DNA from: an uncultured Clostridia bacterium
Lineage (GTDB): Bacteria > Bacillota > Clostridia > Christensenellales > CAG-917
DNA length: 56,949 nucleotides
Assembly: GCA_947581925.1 (NCBI GenBank)
Contig: CANPWB010000010.1
Coordinates: 1-56,949 of the forward strand
Direction of reading: 5' to 3'
Shown: positions 31,439-39,573 of the stretch, piece after piece
Layout of the letters: each line of letters starts with the position of its first letter
Position numbering within the stretch: position 1 is the stretch's first letter
Translations under genes and position numbers: made by a program
Notes under the pieces: generated by a model
Told to the model about the DNA's origin: nothing
Databases searched by the model: none
What the model saw: the letters and a program-made list of their open reading frames with translations, nothing else

Positions 31439-32848
31439 ATGAGAAGATACGATATTTGCATAGTTGGCGCGGGTCCCGCGGGCATATTCACGGCGATAGA
31501 GCTTTTAAAGCACGGCTATAGCGGAAAGATGTGCATAATCGAGAAGGGACAGCCCATCGAGAGGCGCGCGTGTCCCAAGACTAAGGGCGGCGAGTGCAGA
31601 AATTGCAAGCCGTATTGCCACATAACCACGGGTTTTTCGGGCGCGGGCGCGTTTTCGGACGGCAAGCTGTCGTTGAGCTACGAGGTGGGCGGCGAACTTC
31701 CGCAACTCATAGGCGAGCAAAAGACGCAGGATCTCATTGACTATACGGACGGAATATATCTTCAGTTTGGCGCGGACGAGCACGTCGAAGGGCTTGGCAA
31801 CGACGAAAAGGTCAAGGAGATACGCAAAAAGGCTATAAAGGCGGGGCTCAAACTTGTGGATTGTCCCATACGCCATTTGGGGACTGAGAAGGCGCAAGCG
31901 CTCTACGGCGCGATAGAGGAGCACCTCAAAAAAAGCGGCGTCGAGCTCATCTTTGGCAGACAGTGCGACAATATAATTTTGGACGGCGACGTATGCAAGG
32001 GCGTGTACATCGAGGACAGCAAGGGACAGAACAAAGAGGAGATATACGCGGACAAGACCATCATCGCCACGGGGCGCAGAGGCGCGGAGTGGCTTGAGAG
32101 AATGTGCGCGCAACACAACATCGCCCACGCTCCCGGCGTCGTGGATATCGGCGTCAGGGTAGAGGTGCGCAACGAGATAATGGAGGAGATCAACTCCGTG
32201 CTGTACGAGAGCAAGCTTATCGGCTATCCCGAACCTTTCAAAAACAAGGTGCGCATATTCTGCCAAAACCCGGGCGGTTTTGTCTCGCAAGAGAACTACG
32301 ACAACGACCTCGCCGTCGTGAACGGACACAGCTACAAGGAGAAGAAGAGCGACAATACCAACCTCGCTATACTGTGCTCGCACTCCTTTACGGAGCCCTT
32401 CAAGCAACCCATAGAGTACGCGCAGAAGGTGGGCGAGCTCACTAATATGCTGGGCGCGGGCAAGATACTCGTGCAGCGTTACGGCGATATTTTGAGCGGC
32501 AAACGCACGTGGCAAAAAGAACTTAGTTTCTCAAATGTCCGCCCCACATTGAAGGACGCGGTGGCGGGGGATATCACTGCCGCAATGCCGTACAGGGCGA
32601 TGCTCAACATAATCAATTTCATTCAGTCCGTGGATAAGGTTGTGCCCGGATTCGCGGGATACGAGACGTTGCTGTACAGCCCCGAGCTCAAGTTTTACTC
32701 AAACAAGATAAAGATGGACGAGCACCTCAACACATCCATTCGCGGTTTGCACTGCCTCGGCGACAGCAGCGGATGGACTCGCGGGCTTATGATGGCGTCC
32801 GTCATGGGCGTGCTTATGGCGCGAAATCTGCTCGGTATAGACAATTGA
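31439..32848 (+). CDS. FAD-dependent dehydrogenase, COG2509 type
   Basis: A 469-residue flavoprotein. The dinucleotide fold 'YDICIVGAGPAGIFTAIEL' opens the protein, followed by a Cys-rich 'CPKTKGGECRNCKPYCH' typical of uncharacterised COG2509 dehydrogenases. 'TTGFSGAGAFSDGKLSL' comes next, then a second FAD contact 'TIIATGRRGAEWLERM', and 'LHCLGDSSGWTRGLMMASVMG' near the C terminus. The substrate is unknown. It stands alone with a consensus promoter and a terminator. Confidence 0.85.
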   Translation: MRRYDICIVGAGPAGIFTAIELLKHGYSGKMCIIEKGQPIERRACPKTKGGECRNCKPYCHITTGFSGAGAFSDGKLSLSYEVGGELPQLIGEQKTQDLIDYTDGIYLQFGADEHVEGLGNDEKVKEIRKKAIKAGLKLVDCPIRHLGTEKAQALYGAIEEHLKKSGVELIFGRQCDNIILDGDVCKGVYIEDSKGQNKEEIYADKTIIATGRRGAEWLERMCAQHNIAHAPGVVDIGVRVEVRNEIMEEINSVLYESKLIGYPEPFKNKVRIFCQNPGGFVSQENYDNDLAVVNGHSYKEKKSDNTNLAILCSHSFTEPFKQPIEYAQKVGELTNMLGAGKILVQRYGDILSGKRTWQKELSFSNVRPTLKDAVAGDITAAMPYRAMLNIINFIQSVDKVVPGFAGYETLLYSPELKFYSNKIKMDEHLNTSIRGLHCLGDSSGWTRGLMMASVMGVLMARNLLGIDN

Positions 32849-32875
32849 TATGATTAGATACTCTGTTTTTATTAT

Positions 32876-32901
32876 AAAAAGGAGTCTATTGGCTCCTTTT
32901 T
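32876..32901 (+). terminator. Terminator after the FAD dehydrogenase gene
   Basis: AAAAAGGAG (32876-32884) pairs with CTCCTTTTT (32893-32901) across an 8-base loop. The remaining ~200 bp to spoIVB hold a TATAAT (33081-33086) without a good -35 and nothing else I recognise. Confidence 0.8.
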
Positions 32902-33107
32902 ATAATGTGTAACAAGTAAAATTTATAATTTACTCTAAATAATTTACTCTCTCATAATATTGGCACTTTATTTTTTTTGAATAACCGTTCATCGGGACGA
33001 AATTTAAGAGCTTAGAGGCGCGCTATTACGGCGTACAATCAATTTGACGCTTTACTCCTCAAATCCAAAAATTTACTGGCTATAATTTTTCCTTCCGTGC
33101 AAAAGCT

Positions 33108-34241
33108 ATGGTTATGCAGATGAAAGATGAAATGAGATGCAGACGGGGGAGACGCGTCGCGTGGACGGTCGCTATTGCGATAGTGGCTGTCCTCGCGACA
33201 TTGCTGTTTTCCACAGGCGAGGGCGTGACTTGCCAAATAAGCGCGAACTTTCCTTTGCAGACGATAGGTTTGACGTCGCTTGCTACAGGCGAGGAATATG
33301 TCTATGTCAGCGGAGTCCCCATCGGCATATCCATAGGCGCAAACGGGCTTATTGTCGAGGGGCAGAGCGGTGTAGTCACCGAAAGCGGCGAGACATTTCC
33401 GTCAAAGGACAGCGGTATACAGAAGGGAGATATAATTTACGAAGTGGACAATAAACCCATAAGCTCGCTGTACATTTTGAAGCGCACTCTCGACGACGGA
33501 AAGGGAGAAGTCTCGCTGTCCGTAAGAAGAAAAGGAAATACATTCGAGACGAAAATAACGCCCGCAGTGGATCTGAGCGGGTCGAGAAAGCTCGGGCTTA
33601 TGCTAAAAGAAGATTTGGGCGGAATAGGAACGTTGACGTTTGTGACCAAGGACGGACATTTCGGCGCGCTCGGGCATTATATACAGGACAGCGAGACGGG
33701 GCTCAAAGACGAGCTCAATATCGGCAAGATATATCCGACGTCCATATCAGGCGTGATAAAGGGAGAGCGAGGCAGAGCGGGTGGACTTCAAGCGGAAGTG
33801 AACAGGCTGTCTCGTCCGCTCGGGACGGTGACAAAAAACTCGCTAATAGGCATTTACGGCGAGTATGCGGACAAGCCCGAGGGCGATCTTATGCGCGTAG
33901 CGGGCAAGGGCGAGGCTAAGATGGGCGCGGCGCAAGTGCTCACGACGATAGAGGGCGACGAGCCCGCACTTTATGACATAGACATAGTGAAAGTCATCTC
34001 GCAGAGCGATGCGGCAGAAAAGGGAATGGTCATCGCGGTGCGAGATAAGCGCCTCATTGAAAAGACGGGAGGCATAGTGCAGGGGATGAGCGGAAGCCCA
34101 ATAATCCAAAACGGCGCGCTGATAGGCGCTATCACACACGTAATGATCGAGGACCCTACGCGTGGATATGCCGTGCACAGTCGCTTTATGCTGGACGAGG
34201 CGAATGAAGTCGGCGAAGAACTATTACAATATGCCGCTTAA
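33108..34241 (+). CDS. spoIVB: SpoIVB serine peptidase (S55), forespore signalling protein
   Basis: A 377-residue protein secreted by the forespore that triggers processing of pro-SigK in the mother cell. A signal-anchor span lies at ~18-36. A PDZ domain is at ~80-150 ('DSGIQKGDIIYEVDNKPI'). The S55 peptidase part has 'GIGTLTFVTKDGHFGALGHYI' with His190 and the serine motif 'GGIVQGMSGSPII' at ~321-333. The start may be ATG 33108, 33114 or 33120; no clear Shine-Dalgarno is seen. In Bacillus spoIVB is followed by spo0A on the same strand; here a Spo0A-like gene follows on the opposite strand and the two stop codons overlap in TTAA. Confidence 0.93.
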   Translation: MVMQMKDEMRCRRGRRVAWTVAIAIVAVLATLLFSTGEGVTCQISANFPLQTIGLTSLATGEEYVYVSGVPIGISIGANGLIVEGQSGVVTESGETFPSKDSGIQKGDIIYEVDNKPISSLYILKRTLDDGKGEVSLSVRRKGNTFETKITPAVDLSGSRKLGLMLKEDLGGIGTLTFVTKDGHFGALGHYIQDSETGLKDELNIGKIYPTSISGVIKGERGRAGGLQAEVNRLSRPLGTVTKNSLIGIYGEYADKPEGDLMRVAGKGEAKMGAAQVLTTIEGDEPALYDIDIVKVISQSDAAEKGMVIAVRDKRLIEKTGGIVQGMSGSPIIQNGALIGAITHVMIEDPTRGYAVHSRFMLDEANEVGEELLQYAA

Positions 34242-34582
34242 GCTTGATTGCTCAGTCGCTCCACAGCCGTAAGCACAAATTGTTTGTTTGTAGGTTTGCC
34301 CTTGTTTTCGTCAAGGGTCTCTCCGAATTCGCGGTACAGGACATCGACGTCGCCCCTCAGCCATGCGGCAGATATAGCGTTTTGGATGTCCTTTTCTATC
34401 GATGCCGCGTCCACGTCGAAAATGCTCGCGAGCTGTCTGTAGCCGTTGTATTTGAGAGGGAGTATCTGCTCCCCGTTCAACGCAAGCTCGATGAGCGCGG
34501 CAAGCAGCTTATAGCCCTTGAGATTGGGCGCAAAGCCGAGAGAAAGTAGATATTTTTTTGCTTTGATAATATTTTCGTTCAC
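34238..34582 (-). CDS. Receiver-less Spo0A-type DNA-binding protein
   Basis: A 114-residue protein matching the C-terminal effector domain of Spo0A along its whole length. 'LGFAPNLKGYKLLAALIELAL' corresponds to 'IGVPAHIKGYLYLREAIS', and 'NAISAAWLRGDVDVLYREFG' corresponds to '[20 protein letters not shown]'. 'KPTNKQFVLTAVERL' corresponds to 'KPTNSEFIAMVADKL'. No receiver domain precedes it; the frame starts at a GTG and the upstream DNA is non-coding on this strand. By my alignment the recognition helix keeps the Glu of the Bacillus E-R-A-I-R-H stretch but changes R to K, R to Q and H to N, so DNA specificity may differ. It converges with spoIVB. It may be constitutive, a competitor of full-length Spo0A, or a degenerate copy. 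Confidence 0.85.
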   Translation of the reverse strand: MNENIIKAKKYLLSLGFAPNLKGYKLLAALIELALNGEQILPLKYNGYRQLASIFDVDAASIEKDIQNAISAAWLRGDVDVLYREFGETLDENKGKPTNKQFVLTAVERLSNQA

Positions 34583-34693
34583 GGCTAGAGAATAGCATAT
34601 GCCATATTATCGGTGCTTGACCGAATTGAGGTTACTTTAAGAATTTTTGCGCGATTTTGTCATAATCGCCGTGGGGAATGCGTACTGTTTGGT

Positions 34694-35290
34694 ATGTCAT
34701 CCGCAAGGTCGAGAGCGATAAAGAACGAGATCGTGGATTTTTTCAAAGCGAACGCGAAGGTCGTCGTCAGCGCGCTCGTAATACTTGTTGTCGGCATAAT
34801 TGTCGGCGTCGTGCTCGCATACAGAGAAGTCGGCGGCGAATTCGAGGTCGTCGCACGAGTGGACGCCGAGACGGGCGCGGGGAAGGTATTCTTCCTTTCA
34901 TTGGCGGTACTTGTCGCAAGTTATGCGCTCGTGCTCCTGTCGGGACTGAACAAAAAGACGGTATTTATCTGCTGTATACCGTACTTTTTTATAGGTTTTA
35001 TTTTGGGAAGGCTGTCCACCGCGCTGCTCTGCCGCTATGACATATTCGGCTTGCTCAACTTCCTGTTTGTATATCTGCCCGTATTCATCATAAGCGTATT
35101 TTTGCTCGTGATCGCCACGGCGCGTGTGCTTTCCGCCTCCTGTACGGAGTGCGGCTCGGGAAAACTCAAACCGTCTTTTATCGCGCTCCTCAAGATATTG
35201 GCGATAAACGCCGCCGTGTGTTTCGTATTTATAGTGCTTGTAGGCCTCATAGTTGGCGGAGTCATCGTGCCGACGCTGTTCGATGCATAA
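34694..35290 (+). CDS. Five-span membrane protein, SpoIIM-like
   Basis: A 198-residue membrane protein with about five hydrophobic segments. The start 'FFKANAKVVVSALVILVVGIIVG' resembles the first span of SpoIIM ('..LYIFVSVLFMMGVIFG'). The middle 'PYFFIGFILGRL' followed by 'FVYLPVFIISVFLLVIATARVL' resembles the later SpoIIM core. SpoIIM belongs to the DMP machine for septal peptidoglycan remodelling during engulfment, and spoIIM lies near dacF in Bacillus as here. The match is by pattern only, so the name is tentative. ATG 34694 is preferred; the 34613 start would place a TTGACC promoter-like element inside the gene. dacF begins 47 bp later. Confidence 0.55.
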   Translation: MSSARSRAIKNEIVDFFKANAKVVVSALVILVVGIIVGVVLAYREVGGEFEVVARVDAETGAGKVFFLSLAVLVASYALVLLSGLNKKTVFICCIPYFFIGFILGRLSTALLCRYDIFGLLNFLFVYLPVFIISVFLLVIATARVLSASCTECGSGKLKPSFIALLKILAINAAVCFVFIVLVGLIVGGVIVPTLFDA

Positions 35291-35337
35291 TTTTTCAAGA
35301 CTTAGACACGCTAAGGAAAAAGGATGTGAGGCAAATT

Positions 35338-36546
35338 ATGAACATTTCAAAATCAAGATCCAAATTTATGATCGCGGCGGTCGTGGCGCTGTTTGTGCTC
35401 GCTATGGTCGCGGCGTCAATTTGCGCTATATTTGCGAGCGGCACGGCGTACGCGTATGCGGCTACAGATTTTAAGAGCGTAGGCAAGGCGGCATATATGG
35501 TGGACTCGGCGACGGGGACGGTCATATATGCGCGCAATGAGAAGGATAGGCTGCCCATTGCGAGCATGGTCAAGATAATGACCGCGCTCTTGACGCTCGA
35601 GGCGGTGGACAGAGGTGAAATATCGCTTACGGACGACGTAGCGGTAAGCGAAGAGGCGGCAGGTATGGGCGGCTCGCAGGTATTTTTGGACGCGGGCAGT
35701 ACGCACAACCTCGGCGAACTTTTAAAGACCGTGATCGTGGCGTCCGCCAACGACAGCTGCGTAGCGCTTGCGGAGCATATTGCGGGCAGCGTCAGCGGTT
35801 TCGTCGCGCGTATGAACGGCAGAGCGAAGGAGCTGGGTATGCAAAATACTTCCTTCAAAAACTGCACGGGGCTCCCCGCCGCGGAGAGTTTTTCTTGCGC
35901 GCAGGACGTCGCGACTATGTTCGGCGAGCTCATAAAGCACCCGACATACTTCGATTATGCGGGCATATGGATGGAGGATTTCGCCCATCCTAGCGGCAGG
36001 AAGACGTCAATATCCAACACAAACAAGCTCGTGCGCTTTTATAAGGGCTGCGACGGCGGCAAGACGGGCTATACGAGCGAGGCGAAATTCTGCCTTGCGG
36101 CGACGGCAAAGCGCGACGATATGCGTATAATCGCGGTCATAATAGGCGCTCCGTCTTCGAAAGAGCGCAACGCCGCGGTAAGCGCGATGTTCGATGATGC
36201 TTTTGCCAACTACACCAACAATATTTTGCTCAAGGCGGGCGAGCCTTTGGACAAGCGCATATGCGTCGCGGGCGGCAAAAGGGACAGCGTCGCGATAACG
36301 GTAGCGAGCGATGTGGCGCAGTTTATGGCGAGGAGCGATAGTGCGGACTACGAACTCAGATACGACCTTAAAGAGCGCGTCAAGGCGCCTGTAAAGCTGG
36401 GCGATAGGCTGGGCACGGTATATCTTGTCAAAAACGGCGAGATAATCAGTGAGACAGCAGTCGTCGCCGCCGAAAGCGTAGACCGCATGAACCTCTTCGA
36501 CGCTATCGGCGAGATAGGCCGCCACTGGGCGACAGGCAAAAAGTGA
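35338..36546 (+). CDS. dacF: D-alanyl-D-alanine carboxypeptidase, DacF/PBP5 type
   Basis: A 402-residue low-molecular-weight penicillin-binding protein that trims the terminal D-Ala of peptidoglycan stems. It has a secretion signal (residues ~1-41, ending 'GTAYAYA') and the active-site motifs S76-M-V-K79, S136-A-N138 and K242-T-G244. A C-terminal PBP5-like beta domain follows, with no strong terminal amphipathic anchor. Proximity to spoIVB and the SpoIIM-like gene suggests the sporulation carboxypeptidase DacF, which in Bacillus sits before spoIIAA; here spoIIAA is ~20 kb away. ATG 35338 gives the signal peptide its proper start. Assignment to dacF rather than dacA is by context. Confidence 0.85.
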   Translation: MNISKSRSKFMIAAVVALFVLAMVAASICAIFASGTAYAYAATDFKSVGKAAYMVDSATGTVIYARNEKDRLPIASMVKIMTALLTLEAVDRGEISLTDDVAVSEEAAGMGGSQVFLDAGSTHNLGELLKTVIVASANDSCVALAEHIAGSVSGFVARMNGRAKELGMQNTSFKNCTGLPAAESFSCAQDVATMFGELIKHPTYFDYAGIWMEDFAHPSGRKTSISNTNKLVRFYKGCDGGKTGYTSEAKFCLAATAKRDDMRIIAVIIGAPSSKERNAAVSAMFDDAFANYTNNILLKAGEPLDKRICVAGGKRDSVAITVASDVAQFMARSDSADYELRYDLKERVKAPVKLGDRLGTVYLVKNGEIISETAVVAAESVDRMNLFDAIGEIGRHWATGKK

Positions 36547-36610
36547 CGCTTAAAATAGTAGCTTATGCAAGTTGTTAAGTAAAGATATTCTAAGTAAATT
36601 ATAATAATTC

Positions 36611-36752
36611 ACGTTATCAAGCAGGATTTTTGACTCTTGCAAACAATCAAAAACGCGCGATCGACAACAATTGAAAAGGTTGCCGTTCGCGCGTTTTAGC
36701 TTGGGGTGCAGGGGACGAAGTCCCTTGCCGAGGTGTGGGCGAGTAGCCCACA
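36611..36752 (+). repeat. Tri-hairpin dispersed repeat, copy 3
   Basis: A compact copy: ACGCGCGA.../...TTCGCGCGT stem (36652-36694), GGGGACGAAGTCCC hairpin (36711-36724) and TGTGGGC-GAGTA-GCCCACA hairpin (36734-36752). The tail GAGTAGCCCACATAT is repeated once more at ~36801-36815. It lies between two same-strand genes, dacF and scpA. Confidence 0.75.
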
Positions 36753-36835
36753 TATGAAAATGCAAAGGAACCCCTTCGCATTTAATAGTAAAACTTACAC
36801 GAGTAGCCCACATATATGCCTATTATAATTAGTCT

Positions 36836-36864
36836 TTGACTTTTTGCTCTCCGCGTGTTAAAAT
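36836..36864 (+). promoter_or_regulatory. SigA-type promoter of scpA-scpB
   Basis: TTGACT (36836-36841), 17-bp spacer, TAAAAT (36859-36864), ~40 bp before ATG 36902. Confidence 0.75.
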
Positions 36865-36901
36865 TTATTGTAATTCTTTATTTTGTATAAGCGGAGCACA
36901 A

Positions 36902-37819
36902 ATGGCTGAAGATGACGAGATAAAAAACATTTCTCAGATCTACGCGGTTGAAAATGATGAGGCGGGGGTCGCGGGGGAGGCGTACGTCCCCGATTTTTCC
37001 ATGTCCGACGTCAATATTGAAGAGGGCGATCTGCCGTATGAAAAGCCTAAGATCGTGTATCATATCACGGATTTCGACGGACCGCTGGATCTACTCTACC
37101 AGCAGATAAAGGACGCAAAGATAGACATTGAGGACATCTTCATTTCGGACATCACAAGCCAATACGTGCAGATAATCAACAACGCGCCCAAGGAAGAGCT
37201 TGACTATGAGTACGCGGGCGAATTTATCGTCATGGCGGCAGAGCTCATATATCTGAAATCGCTCAGATCTTTGCCACAGGAGGACGATGAGGAGCTTTCC
37301 GAGGACGATCCCGCCTACGAGAGGCAACTTTTCATCAACAAGCTCAAGCAGTACGCGATACTCAAAGAGCAGAGCGAGAAATTGCGGGAGATAGAGACGA
37401 TAAATCGCTTTTACCGCATGCCGACCTACACGGACAAGGACTACCGCGTGGCGCTTGTCAACTTCTCGCTGCCAAAGCTTGTGGAAGCGTTTGCAAAGGT
37501 GCTTGCGTCTGCGGAGCGGCGCGGGCAGGAAGTCATACCCAAAAAAGTCGTAAAGGACAGATTTTCCGTACACGATCAGATGAAATATATCCGCTCGGTG
37601 ATCGCAGAGAGGCTGGAGGTCGAATTTACTCAGCTTTTTGAGCCCGACTATGACAGGGCGGACATAGTGACCACCTTCCTTGCCACGCTCGAGCTTGTCA
37701 AATACGGCATAATCGCCGTCACGCAGGAGGAGAATTTCGGCGTTATAATGCTCCACGCGCTTGACGGCACGGCGGACGCCACAATAAATTTCGAGGAGGG
37801 CGACGATGGAAAATATTGA
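36902..37819 (+). CDS. scpA: Segregation and condensation protein A (kleisin)
   Basis: A 305-residue kleisin that bridges the SMC heads in bacterial condensin. The family start is preceded by ~50 extra acidic residues, then 'YHITDFDGPLDLLYQQIKDAKIDIEDIFISDITSQ' (residues ~50-85) with the F-x-G-P-L-D-L-L signature. A C-terminal winged-helix part follows ('SVHDQMKYIRSVIAERLEVEFTQLF'). ATG 36902 is chosen because the longer frame runs into the promoter. The gene overlaps scpB by 14 bp. SMC is not in the window. Confidence 0.95.
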   Translation: MAEDDEIKNISQIYAVENDEAGVAGEAYVPDFSMSDVNIEEGDLPYEKPKIVYHITDFDGPLDLLYQQIKDAKIDIEDIFISDITSQYVQIINNAPKEELDYEYAGEFIVMAAELIYLKSLRSLPQEDDEELSEDDPAYERQLFINKLKQYAILKEQSEKLREIETINRFYRMPTYTDKDYRVALVNFSLPKLVEAFAKVLASAERRGQEVIPKKVVKDRFSVHDQMKYIRSVIAERLEVEFTQLFEPDYDRADIVTTFLATLELVKYGIIAVTQEENFGVIMLHALDGTADATINFEEGDDGKY

Positions 37820-38558
37820 GAACGTAGTGGAGGCGTTGATCTTCGCAAGCGGCAGCGCGATAGCGAGGACGGACATCATAGAAAAGGTGCCCGAACTTAC
37901 TCATCAAAAGCTCAACTCCATTGTCAGATTGCTGCAAAAGCGCTACAGCTCAGAGTCGGGCATCGTGCTCCTCGATTTCAACGGAAAGCTGCAATTCAGC
38001 TCCAATCCCGCCTACGGCGATATAGTAGCGGACGTGCTCACGCCTCTCAAGGAGAAGGAACTTACGCGCACATTGCTTGAGGTGCTGTCAACTGTCGCGT
38101 ACAAACAGCCAATAACGAGGCTCGAGATAGACGATATGCGCGGCGGCACAAACTCCGAGTACGCGCTTTCGGGACTGCTGAAAGCCGGGCTTGTTCAGGC
38201 GGTAGGGCGCAAGGACACCGTAGGCAGACCCTTGCTTTACGGCACTACGGACGAATTTTTGAAGAAATTCGGTTTGAGCGACATCACGGATCTGCCCGAT
38301 TACTCCGAAGTGCTTGAAAAACTCATGCTTATCGACGCGCCCATTTCTGACAGCCTCTTCCACAATCGCTCCATTTTGGACGGCGAGGAAGGAGAAGGAG
38401 AGGGCGAAGGCGAGGGCGGCAAAACTCCCGATGAGCCTCTAGAGGAGGCCGCAAGCGATGTCTCCGCGGACGCCGAACCCGAAACGGACGACTTCTTTGA
38501 CGACGATGACGAACTCCCGGATTTCCTCATAGGAGAGGATATCGACACTTACGAGTGA
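37806..38558 (+). CDS. scpB: Segregation and condensation protein B
   Basis: A 250-residue ScpB with the two winged helices of the family: 'VVEALIFASGSAIARTDI' and, later, 'LSTVAYKQPITRLEIDDMRGG' with 'LLKAGLVQAVGRKDTVGRPLLYGTTDEFLKKFGL'. ScpB dimers bind ScpA in the condensin complex. After residue ~190 comes an acidic tail containing a run of Gly-Glu repeats and an Asp-rich end, not usual for ScpB (~190-200 residues). It is coupled to scpA. Confidence 0.95.
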   Translation: MENIENVVEALIFASGSAIARTDIIEKVPELTHQKLNSIVRLLQKRYSSESGIVLLDFNGKLQFSSNPAYGDIVADVLTPLKEKELTRTLLEVLSTVAYKQPITRLEIDDMRGGTNSEYALSGLLKAGLVQAVGRKDTVGRPLLYGTTDEFLKKFGLSDITDLPDYSEVLEKLMLIDAPISDSLFHNRSILDGEEGEGEGEGEGGKTPDEPLEEAASDVSADAEPETDDFFDDDDELPDFLIGEDIDTYE

Positions 38559-38722
38559 TATCTTATCGGTGCACATATCGGAGTTTTGTAAAAAATACGT
38601 ATAATGTCGCGGCGGGCAGCATGCGCTTGCCGCGAAAATTTTATAAGACGATATAAAAGAACTAAATCGAGTATTTTTTAAAAATTTGCGTTTAATGCAG
38701 CGCAGTTTTTTTTCATATAAAC

Positions 38723-39214
38723 GTGAAATTCGCACAAAATAGCACTATGGCGGTGCAAATTGCGTTGATTTGCCTTGAGGCTGTCATAACTATGATGTTT
38801 TTGCCTATGCGCATAAGCCTCACGGGACACGTCTCGCTTGCTAGGCGGCGCGCGGAGCTGGACGTCAAACTGTTCTCGCTCAGGCTTGTAAGGGTGAGGC
38901 TGTTTGCAAAGGACGGGCGTTTTAGATGCACTCTCAACGGCAAAAAGTTCAAAAAACCGTCCGCAGATCCGAAAAAGGCGCTCAAAATGGCGGGCAACTT
39001 TATAAGCTCGGACATAAGCAGGGGCGGCGTTGCGGCACTAAGGATAGGACTTGACGAGGCGATGATGTCCGCGGCGATGGGAGCAATGTTACAAGTTCTG
39101 CTACTGCCTCTTGCAAAGGGCGGGGTGTACATGAGCGATGAGGACAGTTTCGAGCTGGACTTAAGCATCAAAATGAGGATAAATTTGCTTCAAGTCGCAG
39201 ATATAGCGCTTTGA
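38723..39214 (+). CDS. DUF2953-like protein (YtfI position)
   Basis: A 163-residue protein with one N-terminal hydrophobic span ('VQIALICLEAVITMMFLPM'), then a beta/alpha part 'ISLTGHVSLARRRAELDVKLFSLRLVRVRLF', and a C-terminal helix-rich region. Order and style match ytfI, which precedes ytfJ in many spore formers, but it is shorter than typical DUF2953 proteins. The start is a GTG at 38723 or ATG at 38747; neither has a clear Shine-Dalgarno. A sporulation link is inferred from context only. Confidence 0.6.
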   Translation: MKFAQNSTMAVQIALICLEAVITMMFLPMRISLTGHVSLARRRAELDVKLFSLRLVRVRLFAKDGRFRCTLNGKKFKKPSADPKKALKMAGNFISSDISRGGVAALRIGLDEAMMSAAMGAMLQVLLLPLAKGGVYMSDEDSFELDLSIKMRINLLQVADIAL

Positions 39215-39227
39215 GGCGGAGGGAAAT

Positions 39228-39572
39228 ATGCAAATTGAGGAGATGTTGAAACGCACCGTTGAGTGCATACGCGCCGCGGTCGAAAGCGACGAGATAATTG
39301 GCAAACCCATAGTGACAAGTGACGGAAACGTCGTATTGCCCGTGAGCAAATTGAGCTATGGCTTTGTGGCGGGAGGAGGCGAATACGGCGACACTAGCGA
39401 GGGCAGGTTGCCGTATGCGGGCGCATCGGGCGGTGGCGTTACCGTCACGCCTCTCGGCTTTTTTGTATGCGGCAGGGAAAAGAAGTTTGTGAGTTTGGAC
39501 GGCAACGACTCGGACGACAAGTGGAGCGACCTTGTGCGTACCTTGCTGAAAACGTTCAAAAAGGAGGAATGA
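39228..39572 (+). CDS. ytfJ: Sporulation protein YtfJ/GerW
   Basis: A 114-residue protein matching YtfJ (GerW): 'MLKRTVECIRAAVESDEIIGKPI', then 'VLPVSKLSYGFVAGGGEYG', a Gly-rich 'YAGASGGGVTVTPLGFFV'. In Bacillus it is made in the forespore under SigF and is needed for germination with L-alanine. GAGG upstream supports the start. It lies 13 bp after the ytfI-like gene and one base before the next carboxypeptidase gene, the same order as in Bacilli and Clostridia. Confidence 0.93.
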   Translation: MQIEEMLKRTVECIRAAVESDEIIGKPIVTSDGNVVLPVSKLSYGFVAGGGEYGDTSEGRLPYAGASGGGVTVTPLGFFVCGREKKFVSLDGNDSDDKWSDLVRTLLKTFKKEE

Positions 39573-39573
39573 T

